NCBI RefSeq assembly: GCF_050947335.1
Contig: NW_027473352.1
Location: forward strand, 248,001-312,000
From: Megachile rotundata
Taxonomy: Eukaryota; Arthropoda; Insecta; Hymenoptera; Megachilidae
Reading direction: 5' to 3'
DNA length: 64,000 nucleotides
Under the pieces are notes generated by a model. The model worked only from the letters and a program-made list of their open reading frames with translations, did not search any database and was not told the origin of the DNA. Positions 11,976 through 25,255 of the stretch are shown piece by piece. Position 1 is the first letter of the stretch. Each line of letters starts with the position of its first letter. The position numbers and the translations under genes were made by a program.

Positions 11976-14085
11976 GATAGTGATTGTGTGATTGTGATTG
12001 TGTGATTGTGATTGTGTGATTGTGGTTGTGTGATTGTGGTTGTGTGATTGTGATTGTGTGATTGTGATTGTGTGATTGTGATTGTGTGATTGTGATTGTG
12101 TGATTGTGATTGTGTGATTGTGATTGTGTGATTGTGATTGTGTGATTGTGATTGTGTGATTGTGATTGTGTGATTGTGATTGTGTGATTGTGATTGTGTG
12201 ATTGTGATTGTGTGATTGTGATTGTGTGATTGTGATTGTGTGATTGTGATTGTGTGATTGTGGTTGTGTGTTTGTGATTGTGTGATTGTGATTGTGTGAT
12301 TGTGATTGTGTGATTGTGATTGTGTGATTGTGATTGTGTGATTGTGATTGTGATTGTGATTGTGTGATTGTGATTGTGTGATTGTGATTGTGTAATTGTG
12401 ATTGTGTGATCGTGATTATGTGATCGTGATTGTGAATGTGTGATTGTGATTGTGTGATACTGATTGTGTGATTGTGATTGTGTGATTGTGATTGTGTGAT
12501 TGTGATTGTGTGATTGTGATTGTGTGATTGTGATTGTGTGATTGTGATTGTGTGATTGTGATTGTGTGATTGTGATTGTGTGATTGTGATTGTGTGATTG
12601 TGATTGTGTGATTGTGATTGTGTGATTGTGATTGTGTGATTGTGATTGTGTGATTGTGATTGTGTGATTGTGATTGTGTGATTGTGATTGTGTGATTGTG
12701 ATTGTGTGATTGTGATTGTGTGATTGTGATTGTGTGATTGTGATTGTGTGAATGTGATTGTGTGATTGTGATTGTGTGATTGTGATTGTGTGATTGTGAT
12801 TGTGTGATTGTGATTGTGTGATTGTGATTGTGTGATTGTGATTGTGTGATTGTGATCGTGTGATCGTGATAATGTGATCGTGATTGTGAATGTGTGATTG
12901 TGATTGTGATTGTGTGAATGTGTGATTGTGATTGTGTGATCGTGATTGTGAGATAGTGATTGTGTGATCGTGATTGTGTGATTGTGTTATTGTGATTGCG
13001 TGATTCTGATTGTGTGATTGTGATTGTGTGATTGTGTGATCGTGATTGTGGGATTGTGACTGTGTGATTGTGTGATCGTGATTGAGATTGTGTGATTGTG
13101 ATTGTGTGATTGTGATGGTGTGAATGTGATTGTGTGATTGTGATTGTGTGATTGTGATTGTGTGATTGTGATTGTGTGATTGTGATTGTGTGATTGTGAT
13201 TGTGTGATTGTGATTGTGTGATCGTGATTGTGTGATCGTGATTGTGGGATTGTGACTGTGTGATTTTGTGATCGTGATTGAGGTTGTGTGATTGTGATTG
13301 TGTGACTGTGTTATTGTGATTGTGTGATTCTGATTGTGTGATTGTGATTGTGTGATCGTGACTGTGTGGTCGTGATTGTGGGATTGTGACTGTGTGATTG
13401 TGTGATAGTGACTGTGTGATCGTGATTGTGTGATCGTGATTGTGGAATTGTGACTGTGTGATTGTGTGATCGTGATTGAGATTGTGTGATTGTAATTGTG
13501 TGATTGTGATTGTGTGATTGTGATCGTGTGATTGTGCCATCGTGATTGTGCGATCGCGATTGTGTGATTGTGATTGTGTGGTCGTGATTTTGTGATCGTG
13601 ATTGCGTGATCGTGATTGTGTGATTGTGTGATTCTGATTGTGTGATTGTGATTGTGTGATTGTGATTGTGTGATTGTGATTGTGTGATTGTGATTGTGAT
13701 TGTGATTGTGTGATTGTGTGATTGTGATTGTGCGATCGAGATTGTGTGATCGTGATTGCGTGATCGTGATTGTGTGATTGTGATTGTGTGATTGTGATTG
13801 TGTGATTGTGATTGTGATTGTGTGGTCGTGACTGTGTGATCGTGATTGGGCGATCGTGATTGTGTGATCGTGATTGTGTGATTGTGATTGTGTGATTGTG
13901 ATTGTGTGATTGTGATTGTGTGATCGTGATTTTGTGATAGTGATTGTGTGATAGTGATAGTGTGATTGTGATTGTGTGATTGTGATTGTGTGATTGTGAT
14001 TGTGTGATTGTGATTGTGTGATTGTGATTGTGTGATTGTGATTGTGTGATTGTGATTGTGTGATTGTGATTGTGTGATTGTGATT
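11976..14085 (+). repeat. Mixed tract with the GGTTG and GATTATG marker set
   Basis: Clean runs (about 12050-12255, 12460-12750) alternate with variant units. GTGGTTG occurs at 12023 and 12037, GTGGTTGTGTGTTTG near 12262, GATTATGTGATCG near 12416, GATACTG near 12457, GAATGTG near 12749 and the GATAGTGATAG motif at about 13936-13960. The span 12416-13540 has the same translated sequence as 61027-62151 and 62847-63971, so these three copies are nearly or fully identical. Confidence 0.87.
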
Positions 14086-16154
14086 GTGATTGTGATTGTG
14101 TGATTGTGTGATTGTGATCGTGCGATCGAGATTGTGTGATCGTGATTGCGTGATCGTGATTGTGTGATTGTGATTGTGTGATTGTGATTGTGTGATTGTG
14201 ATTGTGATTGTGTGGTCGTGACTGTGTGATCGTGATTGTGTGATTGTGATTGTGATTGTGCGACTGTGTGATTGTGATTTTGTGATTGTGATTGTGTGGT
14301 TGTGATTGTGTGGTCGTGATTGTGTGACTGTGATTGTGTGATCGTGATTGTGTGATCGTGATTGTGTGACCGTGATTGTGTGATCGTGATTGAGTGATCG
14401 CGATTGTGTGATTGTAATTGTGTGATAGTGATTGTGTGATTGTGCGATCGTGATTGTGCGATCGCGATTGTGTGTTTGTGATTGTGTGGTCGTGATTTTG
14501 TGATCGTGATTGCGTGATCGTGATTGTGTGATTGTGTTATTGTGATTGTGTTATTGTGATTGTGTGATCGTGATTGTGTGATGGTGATTGTGTGATTGTG
14601 ATTGTGTGATCGTGACTGTATGATCGTGATTGTATCATCGTGATTGTGTGATCGTGATTGTGTGACAGTGTTATTGTGATTGTGTGATTCTGATTGTGTG
14701 ATTGTGACTGTGTGATCGTGACTGTGTGATCGTGATTGTGTGATCGTGATTGTGGGATTGTGACTGTGTGATTGTGTGATCGTGATTGAGATTGTGTGAT
14801 TGTGATTCTTGTGACTGTGATTGTGTGATTGTGATTGTGTGATTGTGATTGTGTGGTCGTGATTTTGTGATCGTGATTGCGTGATCGTGATTGTGACTCT
14901 GACTGCGTGATTGTGATTGTGTGACTGTGATTGTGTGATCGTGATTGTGTGATCGTGATTGTGTGACCGTGATTGTGTGATCGTGATTGAGCGATCGTGA
15001 TTGTGTGATTGTAATTGTGTGATTGTGATTGAGTGATTGTGATTGTGTGATTGTGCGATCGTGATTGTGCGATCGCGATTGTGTGATTGTGATTGTGTGG
15101 ACGTGATTTTGTGATCGTGATTGCGTGATCGTGATTGCGTGATCGTGATTGTGCGATTGTGTTATTGTGATTGTGTTATTGTGATTGTGTGATCGTGATT
15201 GTGTGATGGTGATTGTGTGATGGTGATGGTGTGATTGTGATTGTGTGATCGTGACTGTGTGATCGTGATTGTGTCATCGTGATTGTGTGATCATGGTTGT
15301 GTGACTGTGTTATTGTGATTGTGTGATTCTGATTGTGTGATTGTGGTTGTGTGATCGTCACTGTGTGATCGTGATTGTGTGATCGTGATTGTGGGATTGT
15401 GACTGTGTGATTGTGTGATCGTGATTGAGATTGTGTGATTGTGATTGTGTGATCGTGACGATGTGGTCGTGATTGTGGGATTGTGACTGTGTGATTGTGC
15501 GATCGTGATTGTGCGATCGCGATTGTGTGATTGTGATTGTGTGGTCGTGATTTTGTGATCGTGATTGCGTGATCGTGATTGCGCGATCGTGATTGTGTGA
15601 TTGTGTTATTGTGATTGTGTTATTGTGATTGTGTGATCGTGATTGTGTGATGGTGATTGTGTGATGGTGATGGTGTGATTGTGATTGTGTGATCGTGATT
15701 GTGTCATCGTGATTGTGTGATCATGATTGTGTGACTGTGTTATTGTGATTGTGTGATTCTGATTGTGTGATTGTGGTTGTGTGATCGTCACTGTGTGATC
15801 GTGATTGTGTGATCGTGATTGTGGGATTGTGACTGTGTGATTGTGTGATCGTGACGGTGTGATCGTGATTGTGTGAACGTGATTGTGGGATTGTGACTGT
15901 GTGATTGTGTGATCGTGATTGAGATTGTGTGATTGTGATTGCGTGATTGTGATTGCGTGATTGTGATTGTGTGATTGTGATTGTGTGGTCGTGATTTTGT
16001 GATCGTGGTTGCGTGATCGTGATTGCGTGATCGTGATTGCGTGATCGTGAATGTGTGATCGTGATTGTGTGATCGTGATTGTGTGACTGTGTTATTGTGA
16101 TTGTGTGATTCTGATTGTGTGATTGTGATTGTGTGATCGTGACTGTGTGGTCGT
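14086..16154 (+). repeat. Variant-rich block with a 444/430-bp local duplication
   Basis: The modules match those of the 4.3-9.6 kb block: GTATCATCG at 14633, GATTCTTGTG at 14804 and GCGATCGCG near 15070 and 15510. Paired GTGTTATTG units at 15162/15176 recur at 15606/15620 (offset 444). After one missing 14-mer in the second copy the offset becomes 430. Confidence 0.85.
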
Positions 16155-17105
16155 GATTTTGTGATTGTGATTGTGTGATTGTGATTGTGTGATTGTGATT
16201 GTGTGATTGTGATTGTGTGATTGTGATTGTGTGATTGTGATTGTGTGTTTGTGATTGTGTGATTGTGATTGTGTGATTGTGATTGTGTGATTGTGATTGT
16301 GTGATTGTGATTGTGTGATTGTGATTGTGTGATTGTGATTGTGTGATTGTGATTGTGTGATTGTGATTGTGTGATTGTGACTGTGTGATTGTGATTGTGT
16401 GATTGTGATTGTGTGATTGTGATTGTGTGATTGTGATTGTGTGATTGTGATTGTGTGATTGCGATTGTGTGATTGCGATTGTGTGATTGTGATTGTGTGA
16501 TTGTGATTGTGTGATTGTGGTTGTGTGTTTGTGATTGTGTGATTGTGATTGTGTGATTGTGATTGTGTGATTCTGATTGTGTGATTGTGATTGTGTGATT
16601 GTGATTGTGATTGTGATTGTGTGATTGTGATTGTGTGATTGTGATTGTGTGATTGTGATTGTGTGATTGTGATTGTGTGATTGTGATTGTGTGATCGTGA
16701 TTATGTGATCGTGATTGTGAATGTGTGATTGTGATTGTGTGATACTGATTGTGTGATTGTGATTGTGTGATTGTGATTGTGTGATTGTGATTGTGTGATT
16801 GTGATTGTGTGATTGTGATTGTGTGATTGTGATTGTGTGATTGTGATTGTGTGATTGTGATTGTGTGATTGTGATTGTGTGATTGTGATTGTGTGATTGT
16901 GATTGTGTGATTGTGATTGTGTGATTGTGATTGTGTGATTGTGATTGTGTGATTGTGATTGTGTGATTGTGATTGTGTGATTGTGATTGTGTGATTGTGA
17001 TTGTGTGATTGTGATTGTGTGATTGTGATTGTGTGATTGTGATTGTGTGATTGTGATTGTGTGATTGTGATTGTGTGATTGTGATTGTGTGATTGTGATT
17101 GTGTG
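16155..17105 (+). repeat. Mostly homogeneous 14-mer tracts
   Basis: Two clean runs, about 16155-16600 and 16755-17105, are interrupted by scattered variant units. These include GCGATTG at 16461 and 16475 (adjacent units), GTGGTTGTGTGTTTG near 16518, a 6-mer phase shift near 16605 and GATTATGTGATCG near 16690. Confidence 0.87.
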
Positions 17106-19190
17106 ATTCTGATTGTATGGTTGTGATTGTGTGATTGTGATTGTGATTGTGATTGTGTGACTGTGTGATTGTGATTGTGCGATCGAGATTGTGTGATCGT
17201 GATTGGGCGATCGTGATTGTGTGATCGTGATTGTGTGATCGTGATTGTGTGATTGTGATTGTGTGATTGTGATTGTGTGATTGTGATTGTGTGATCGTGA
17301 TTTTGTGATAGTGATTGTGTGATAGTGATAGTGTGATCTTGATTGTGTGATCGTGATTGTGTGATCGTGATTGTGTGGTCGTGATTGTGTGATCGTGATT
17401 GTGTGTTCGTGTTTGTGTGATCGTGATTGTGACTGTGACTGCGTGATTGTGATTGTGTGACTGTGATTGTGTGATTGTGATTTTGTGATCGTAATTGTGT
17501 GACCGTGATTGTGTGATCGTGATTGAGTGATCGTGATTGTGTGATTGTAATTGTGTGATTGTGATTGAGTGATTGTGATTGTGTGATTGTGTGATCGTGA
17601 TTGTGTGATGGTGATTGTGTGATTGTGGTTGTGTGATCGTCACTGTGTGATCGTGATTGTGTGATCGTGATTGTGGGATTGTGACTGTGTGATTGTGTGA
17701 TCGTGACGATGTGATCGTGATTGTGTGATCGTGATTGTGGGATTGTGACTGTGTGATTGTGTGATCGTGATTGAGATTGTGTGATTGTGACGGTGTGATC
17801 GTGATTGTGTGATTGTGATTGTGTGGTCGTGATTTTGTGATCGTGTTGCGTGATCGTGATTGCGTGATCGTGATTGCGTGATCGTGAATGTGTGATCGTG
17901 ATTGTGTGATCGTGATTGTGGGATTGTGACTGTGTGATTGTGTGATCGTGACTGTGTGATCGTGATTGTGTGATCGTGATTGTGGGATTGTGACTGTGTG
18001 ATTGTGTGATCGTGATTGAGATTGTGTTATTGTGATTGTGTGATCGCGATTGTGTGACTGTGATTTTGTGGTCGTGATTTTGTGATCGTGATTGCGTGAT
18101 GGTGATTGCGTGATCGTGATTGCGTGATCGTGATTGTGTGACCGTGATTGTGTGATCGTGATTGTGCGACTGTGTTATTGTGATTGTGTGATTCTGATTG
18201 TGTGATTGTGATTGTGTGATCGTAACTGTGTGGTCGTGATTGTGGGATTGTGACTGTGTGATTGTGTGATCGTGACTGTGTGATCATGGTTGTGGGATTG
18301 TGACTGTGTGATTGTGTGATCGTGATTGAGATTGTGTGATTGTGATTCTTGTGACTGTGATTGTGTGATTGTGATTGTGTGATTGTGATTGTGTGGTCGT
18401 GATTTTGTGATCGTGATTGCGTGATCGTGATTGTGACTGTGACTGCGTGATTGTGATTGTGTGACTGTGATTGTGTGATCGTGATTGTGTGATCGTGATT
18501 GTGTGACCGTGATTGTGAGATCGTGATTGAGTGATCGTGATTGTGTGATTGTAATTGTGTGATTGTGATTGAGTGATTGTGATTGTGTGATTGTGCGATC
18601 GTGATTGTGCGATCGCGATTGTGTGATTGTGATTGTGTGGTAGTGATTTTGTGATCGTGATTGCGTGATCGTGATTGCGCGATCGTGATTGTGTGATTGT
18701 GTTATTGTGATTGTGTTATTGTGATTTTGTGATCGTGATTGTGTGATGGTGATTGTGTGATGGTGATGGTGTGATTGTGATTGTGTGATCGTGACTGTGT
18801 GATCGTGATTGTGTCATCGTGATTGTGTGATCATGATTGTGTGACTGTGTTATTGTGATTGTGTGATTCTGATTGTGTGATTGTGGTTGTGTGATCGTCA
18901 CTGTGTGATCGTGATTGTGTGATCGTGATTGTGGGATTGTGACTGTGTGATTGTGTGATCGTGACGGTGTGATCGTGATTGTGTGATCGTGATTGTGGGA
19001 TTGTGACTGTGTGATTGTGTGATCGTGATTGAGATTGTGTGATTGTGATTGCGTGATCGTGATTGTGTGATTGTGATTGTGTGGTCGTGATTTTGTGATC
19101 GTGATTGCGTGATCGTGATTGCGTGATCGTGATTGCGTGATCGTGAATGTGTGATCGTGATTGTGTGATCGTGATTGTGTGATCGTGATT
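17106..19190 (+). repeat. Variant-rich block
   Basis: The block contains GCGATCGAG, GATAGTGATAG, GATCTTG, GTGTTCGTGTTTG near 17401, GTGGGATTG modules, GATTCTTGTG at 18344 and GCGATCGCG near 18608. A private 2-bp loss gives GATCGTGTTGCG near 17841. No gene is seen. Confidence 0.84.
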
Positions 19191-20030
19191 GTGTGATTGT
19201 GATTGTGTGATTGTGATTGTGTGATTGTGATTGTGTGATTGTGATTGTGTGATTGTGATTGTGTGATTGTGATTGTGTGATTGTGATTGTGTGATTCTGA
19301 TTGTGTGATTGTGATTGTGTGATCGTGACTGTGTGGTCGTGATTGTGGGATTGTGACTGTGTGATGGTGTGATCGTGACTGTGTGATTGTGATCGTGTGA
19401 CTGTGATTGTGTGATTGTGATTGTGTGATTGTGATTTTGTGATTGTGATTGTGATTGTGTGATTGTGATTGTGTGATTGTGATTGTGTGATTGTGATTGT
19501 GTGATTGTGATTGTGTGATTGTGATTGTGTGATTGTGATTGTGTGATTGTGATTGTGTGATTGTGATTGTGTGATTGTGATTGTGTGATTGTGATTGTGT
19601 GATTGTGATTGTGTGATTGTGATTGTGTGATTGTGATTGTGTGATTGTGATTGTGTGATTGTGATTGTGTGATTTTGGTTGTGTGATTGTGATTGTGTGA
19701 TTGTGATTGTGTGATTGTGATTGTGTGATTGTGATTGTGTGATTGTGATTGTGTGATTGTGATTGTGTGATCGTGATTGTGTGATTGTGATTGTGTGGTC
19801 GTGATTTTGTGATCGTGATTGCGTGATCGTGATTGCGTGATCGTGATTGCGTGATCGTGAATGTGTGATCGTGATTGTGTGATCGTGATTGGGTGACTGT
19901 GTTATTGTGATTGTGTGATTCCGATTGTGTGATTGTGATTGTGTGATCGTGACTGTGTGGTCGTGATTGTGGGATTGTGACTGTGTGATTGTGTGATCGT
20001 GACTGTGTGATTGTGATCGTGTGACTGTGA
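19191..20030 (+). repeat. Alternating short homogeneous and variant stretches
   Basis: Clean runs at about 19190-19290 and 19450-19670 are separated by the GATTCTG/GTGGTCGTG/GTGGGATTG module (19291-19420). A second copy of that module follows at 19755-20030, with GATTCCG near 19917 in place of GATTCTG. Confidence 0.83.
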
Positions 20031-20770
20031 TTGTGTGATTGTGATTGTGTGATTGTGATTGTGTGATTGTGATTGTGTGATTGTGATTGTGTGATTGTGA
20101 TTGTGTGATTGTGATTGTGTGATTGTGATTGTGTGATTGTGATTGTGTGATTGTGATTGTGTGATTGTGATTGTGTGATTGTGATTGTGTGATTGTGATT
20201 GTGTGATTGTGATTGTGTGATTGTGATTGTGTGATTGTGATTGTGTGATTGTGATTGTGTGATTGTGATTGTGTGATTGTGATTGTGTGATTGTGATTGT
20301 GTGATTGTGATTGTGTGATTGTGATTGTGTGATTGTGATTGTGTGATTGTGATTGTGTGATTGTGATTGTGTGATTGTGATTGTGTGATTGTGATTGTGT
20401 GATTGTGATTGTGTGATTGTGATTGTGTGATTGTGATTGTGTGATTGTGATTGTGTGATTGTGATTGTGTGATTGTGATTGTGTGATTGTGATTGTGTGA
20501 TTGTGATTGTGTGATTGTGATTGTGTGATTGTGATTGTGTGATTGTGATTGTGTGATTGTGATTGTGTGATTGTGATTGTGTGATTGTGATTGTGTGATT
20601 GTGATTGTGTGATTGTGATTGTGTGATTGTGATTGTGTGATTGTGATTGTGTGATTGTGATTGTGTGATTGTGATTGTGTGATTGTGATTGTGTGATTGT
20701 GATTGTGTGATTGTGATTGTGTGATTGTGATTGTGTGATTGTGATTGTGTGATTGTGATTGTGTGATTGT
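20031..20770 (+). repeat. Homogeneous 14-mer tract (~53 units)
   Basis: About 740 bases of the 14-mer end at a GACTGTG unit near 20769. A further mixed stretch runs to about 21120 with GTGGTTGTGTGTTTG near 20826, GATTCTG near 20877 and GAATGTG near 21049. Confidence 0.92.
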
Positions 20771-22740
20771 GACTGTGTGATTGTGATTGTGTGATTGTGA
20801 TTGTGTGATTGTGATTGTGTGATTGTGGTTGTGTGTTTGTGATTGTGTGATTGTGATTGTGTGATTGTGATTGTGTGATTCTGATTGTGTGATTGTGATT
20901 GTGATTGTGATTGTGATTGTGTGATTGTGATTGTGTGATTGTGATTGTGTGATTGTGATTGTGTGATTGTGATTGTGTGATTGTGATTGTGTGATTGTGA
21001 TTGTGTGATTGTGATTGTGTGATTGTGATTGTGTGATTGTGATTGTGTGAATGTGATTGTGTGATTGTGATTGTGTGATTGTGATTGTGTGACTGTGATT
21101 GTGTGATTGTGATTGTGTGATTGTGATTGTGTGATCGTGATTATGTGATCGTGATTGTGAATGTGTGATTGTGATTGTGATTATGTGAATGTGTGATTGT
21201 GATTGTGTGATCGTGATTGTGAGATAGTGATTGCGTGATCGTGATTGTGTGATTGTGTTATTGTGATTGTGTGATTCTGATTGTGTGATTGTGATTGTGT
21301 GATTGTGTGATCGTGATTGTGGGATTGTGACTGTGTGATTGTGTGATCGTGATTGAGATTGTGTGATTGTGATTGCGTGATACTGATTGTGTGATTGTGA
21401 TTGTGTGATTGTGATTGTGTGATTGTGATTGTGGGATTGTGATTGTGTGATTCTGATTGTGTGGTTGTGATTGTGTGATTGTGATTGTGATTGTGATTGT
21501 GTGACTGTGTGATTGTGATTGTGCGATCGAGATTGTGTGATCGTGATTGGGCGATCGTGATTGTGTGATCGTGATTGTGTGATCGTGATTGTGTGATTGT
21601 GATTGTGTGATTGTGATTGTGTGATTGTGATTGTGTGATCGTGATTTTGTGATAGTGATTGTGTGATAGTGATAGTGTGATCTTGATTGTGTGATCGTGA
21701 TTGTGTGATCGTGATAGTGTGGTCGTGATTGTGTGATCGTGATTGTGTGTTCGTGTTTGTGTGATCGTGATTGTGACTGTGACTGCGTGATTGTGATTGT
21801 GTGACTGTGATTGTGTGATTGTGATTGTGTGATCGTAATTGTGTGACCGTGATAGTGTGATCGTGATTGAGTGATCGTGATTGTGTAATTGTAATTGTGT
21901 GATTGTGATTGAGTGATTGTGATTGTGTGATTGTGCGATCGTGATTGTGCGATCGCGATTGTGTGATTGTGATTGTGTGGTCGTGATTTTGTGATCGTGA
22001 TTGCGTGATCGTGATTGTGCGATTGTGTTATTGTGATTGTGTGATCGTGATTGTGTGATGGTGATTGTGTGATTGTGGTTGTGTGATCGTCACTGTGTGA
22101 TCGTGATTGTGTGATCGTGATTGTGGGATTGTGACTGTGTGATTGTGTGATCGTGACGATGTGATCGTGATTGTGTGATCGTGATTGTGGGATTGTGACT
22201 GTGTGATTGTGTGATCGTGATTGAGATTGTGTGATTGTGATTGTGTGGTCGTGATTGTGTGATTGTGATTGTGTGGTCGTGATTTTGTGATCGTGATTGC
22301 GTGATCGTGATTGCGTGATCGTGATTGCGTGATCGTGAATGTGTGATCGTGATTGTGTGATCGTGATTGTGGGATTGCGACTGTGTGATTGTGTGATCGT
22401 GACTGTGTGATCGTGATTGTGTGATCGTGATTGTGGGATTGTGACTGTGTGATTGTGTGATCGTGATTGAGATTGTGTGATTGTGATTGTGTGATCGCGA
22501 TTGTGTGACTGTGATTGTGTGGTCGTGATTTTGTGATCGTGATTGCGTGATGGTGATTGCGTGATCGTGATTGCGTGATCGTGATTGTGTGACCGTGATT
22601 GTGTGATCGTGATTGTGCGACTGTGTTATTGTGATTGTGTGATTCTGATTGTGTGATTGTGATTGTGTGATCGTAACTGTGTGGTCGTGATTGTGGGATT
22701 GTGACTGTGTGATTGTGTGATCGTGACTGTGTGATTGTGA
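20771..22740 (+). repeat. Mixed tract then variant-rich block
   Basis: The GATTATGTGATCG marker at 21131 leads into GATACTG, GCGATCGAG, GATAGTGATAG and GTGTTCGTGTTTG. The stretch 22371-22730 matches 32097-32456 at offset 9726, including the shared rare GTGGGATTGCGACTG. Confidence 0.84.
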
Positions 22741-23976
22741 TCGTGTGACTGTGATTGTGTGATTGTGATTGTGTGATTGTGATTGTGTGATTGTGATTGT
22801 GTGATTGTGATTGTGTGATTGTGATTGTGTGATTGTGATTGTGTGATTGTGATTGTGTGATTGTGATTGTGTGATTGTGATTGTGTGATTGTGATTGTGT
22901 GATTGTGATTGTGTGATTGTGATTGTGTGATTGTGATTGTGTGATCGTGATTGTGTGATCGTGATTGTGTGATCGTGATTGTGTGACCGTGATTGTGTGA
23001 TCGTGATTGAGTGATCGTGATTGTGTGATTGTAATTGTGTGATTATGATTGAGTGATTGTGATTGTGTGATTGTGCGATCGTGATTGTGCGATCGCGATT
23101 GTGTGATTGTGATTGTGTGGTCGTGATTTTGTGATCGTGATTGCGTGATCGTGATTGCGTGATCGTGATTGCGTGATCGTGATTGCGTGATCGTGATTGT
23201 GTGATTGTGTTATTGTGATTGTGTTATTGTGATTGTGTGATCGTGATTGTGTGATGGTGATTGTGTGATGGTGATGGTGTGATTGTGATTGTGTGATCGT
23301 GACTGTGTGATCGTGATTGTGTCATCGTGATTGTGTGATCATGATTGTGTGACTGTGTTATTGTGATTGTGTGATTCTGATTGTGTGATTGTGGTTGTGT
23401 GATCGTCACTGTGTGATCGTGATTGTGTGATCGTGATTGTGGGATTGTGACTGTGTGTATGTGTGATCGTGACGGTGTGATCGTGATTGTGTGATCGTGA
23501 TTGTGGGATTGTGACTGTGTGATTGTGTGATCGTGATTGAGATTGTGTGATTGTGTGATTGTGATTGTGTGGTCGTGATTTTGTGATCGTGATTGCGTGA
23601 TCGTGATTGCGTGATCGTGATTCCGTGATCGTGAATGTGTGATCGTGATTGTGTGATCGTGATTGTGGGATTGTGACTGTGTGATTGTGTGATCGTGACT
23701 GTGTGATCGTGATTGTGTGATCGTGATTGTGGGATTGTGACTGTGTGATTGTGTGATCGTGATTGAGATTGTGTGATTGTGCTTGTGTGATCGCGATTGT
23801 GTGACTGTGATTGTGTGGTCGTGATTTTGTGATCGTGATTGCGTGATGGTGATTGCGTGATCGTGATTGCGTGATCGTGATTGTGTGACCGTGATTGTGT
23901 GATCGTGATTGTGCGACTGTGTTATTGTGATTGTGTGATTCTGATTGTGTGATTGTGATTGTGTGATCGTAACTGT
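22681..23976 (+). repeat. Tandem duplication ~1.3 kb, copy 1
   Basis: GTGGTCGTGATTGTGGG at 22681 recurs at 23977 (offset 1296). GTGTGTATGTGTG at 23453 recurs at 24721 (offset 1268). The 28-base difference is two 14-mers lost from the clean tract in copy 2. The rare GATTATGATTGAG unit near 23040 is also in both copies. Confidence 0.9.
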
Positions 23977-25255
23977 GTGGTCGTGATTGTGGGATTGTGA
24001 CTGTGTGATTGTGTGATCGTGACTGTGTGATTGTGATCGTGTGACTGTGATTGTGTGATTGTGATTGTGTGATTGTGATTGTGTGATTGTGATTGTGTGA
24101 TTGTGATTGTGTGATTGTGATTGTGTGATTGTGATTGTGTGATTGTGATTGTGTGATTGTGATTGTGTGATTGTGATTGTGTGATTGTGATTGTGTGATT
24201 GTGATTGTGTGATTGTGATTGTGTGATCGTGATTGTGTGATCGTGATTGTGTGACCGTGATTGTGTGATCGTGATTGAGTGATCGTGATTGTGTGATTGT
24301 AATTGTGTGATTATGATTGAGTGATTGTGATTGTGTGATTGTGCGATCGTGATTGTGCGATCGCGATTGTGTGATTGTGATTGTGTGGTCGTGATTTTGT
24401 GATCGTGATTGCGTGATCGTGATTGCGTGATCGTGATTGCGTGATCGTGATTGCGTGATCGTGATTGTGTGATTGTGTTATTGTGATTGTGTTATTGTGA
24501 TTGTGTGATCGTGATTGTGTGATGGTGATTGTGTGATGGTGATGGTGTGATTGTGATTGTGTGATCGTGACTGTGTGATCGTGATTGTGTCATCGTGATT
24601 GTGTGATCATGATTGTGTGACTGTGTTATTGTGATTGTGTGATTCTGATAGTGTGATTGTGGTTGTGTGATCGTCACTGTGTGATCGTGATTGTGTGATC
24701 GTGATTGTGGGATTGTGACTGTGTGTATGTGTGATCGTGACGGTGTGATCGTGATTGTGTGATCGTGATTGTGGGATTGTGACTGTGTGATTGTGTGATC
24801 GTGATTGAGATTGTGTGATTGTGTGATTGTGATTGTGTGGTCGTGATTTTGTGATCGTGATTGCGTGATCGTGATTGCGTGATCGTGATTCCGTGATCGT
24901 GAATGTGTGATCGTGATTGTGTGATCGTGATTGTGGGATTGTGACTGTGTGATTGTGTGATCGTGACTGTGTGATCGTGATTGTGTGATCGTGATTGTGG
25001 GATTGTGACTGTGTGATTGTGTGATCGTGATTGAGATTGTGTGATTGTGCTTGTGTGATCGCGATTGTGTGACTGTGATTGTGTGGTCGTGATTTTGTGA
25101 TCGTGATTGCGTGATGGTGATTGCGTGATCGTGATTGCGTGATCGTGATTTTGTGACCGTGATTGTGTGATCGCGATTGTGCGACTGTGTTATTGTGATT
25201 GTGTGATTCTGATTGTGTGATTGTGATTGTGTGATCGTAACTGTGTGGTCGTGAT
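23977..25255 (+). repeat. Tandem duplication ~1.3 kb, copy 2
   Basis: The second copy of the 22681-23976 unit has a clean tract (about 24045-24220) two units shorter. The end of copy 2 is inexact because the next duplication, of 1914 bp, overlaps it from about 24326. GATAGTGTG near 24648 is private to this lineage. Confidence 0.85.

Larger units (their letters stand above)
1..14070 (+). repeat. Copy A of a ~14 kb duplicated satellite segment
   Basis: Unusual variants occur in the same order and nearly the same spacing here and from 48108 onward. The offset is 48107 for bases 1-1040 (for example GATAG at 489 and 48596). It becomes 48163 at 1593, 48191 from about 1791 to 3671, 48205 by 4081, 48017 at 4541-4806, 47976 at 5173-5289, 48597 from 5289 to about 10046, 48583 at 10151-10638 and 48611 from 11976 to 13936. 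The left end is cut by the window start. The right end is blurred in a homogeneous tract near 13.97-14.08 kb. Most offset changes are multiples of 14. Confidence 0.93.

Noticed and set aside
15721..17643. Longest open frame on the - strand (640 codons), His/Asn/Thr/Ile/Gln/Ser only
   Set aside because: It resembles a histidine-rich protein by composition only. The peptide repeat TITITQSQSHNHNH follows directly from the DNA unit, and the frame runs through both clean and variant blocks without regard to any gene boundary.
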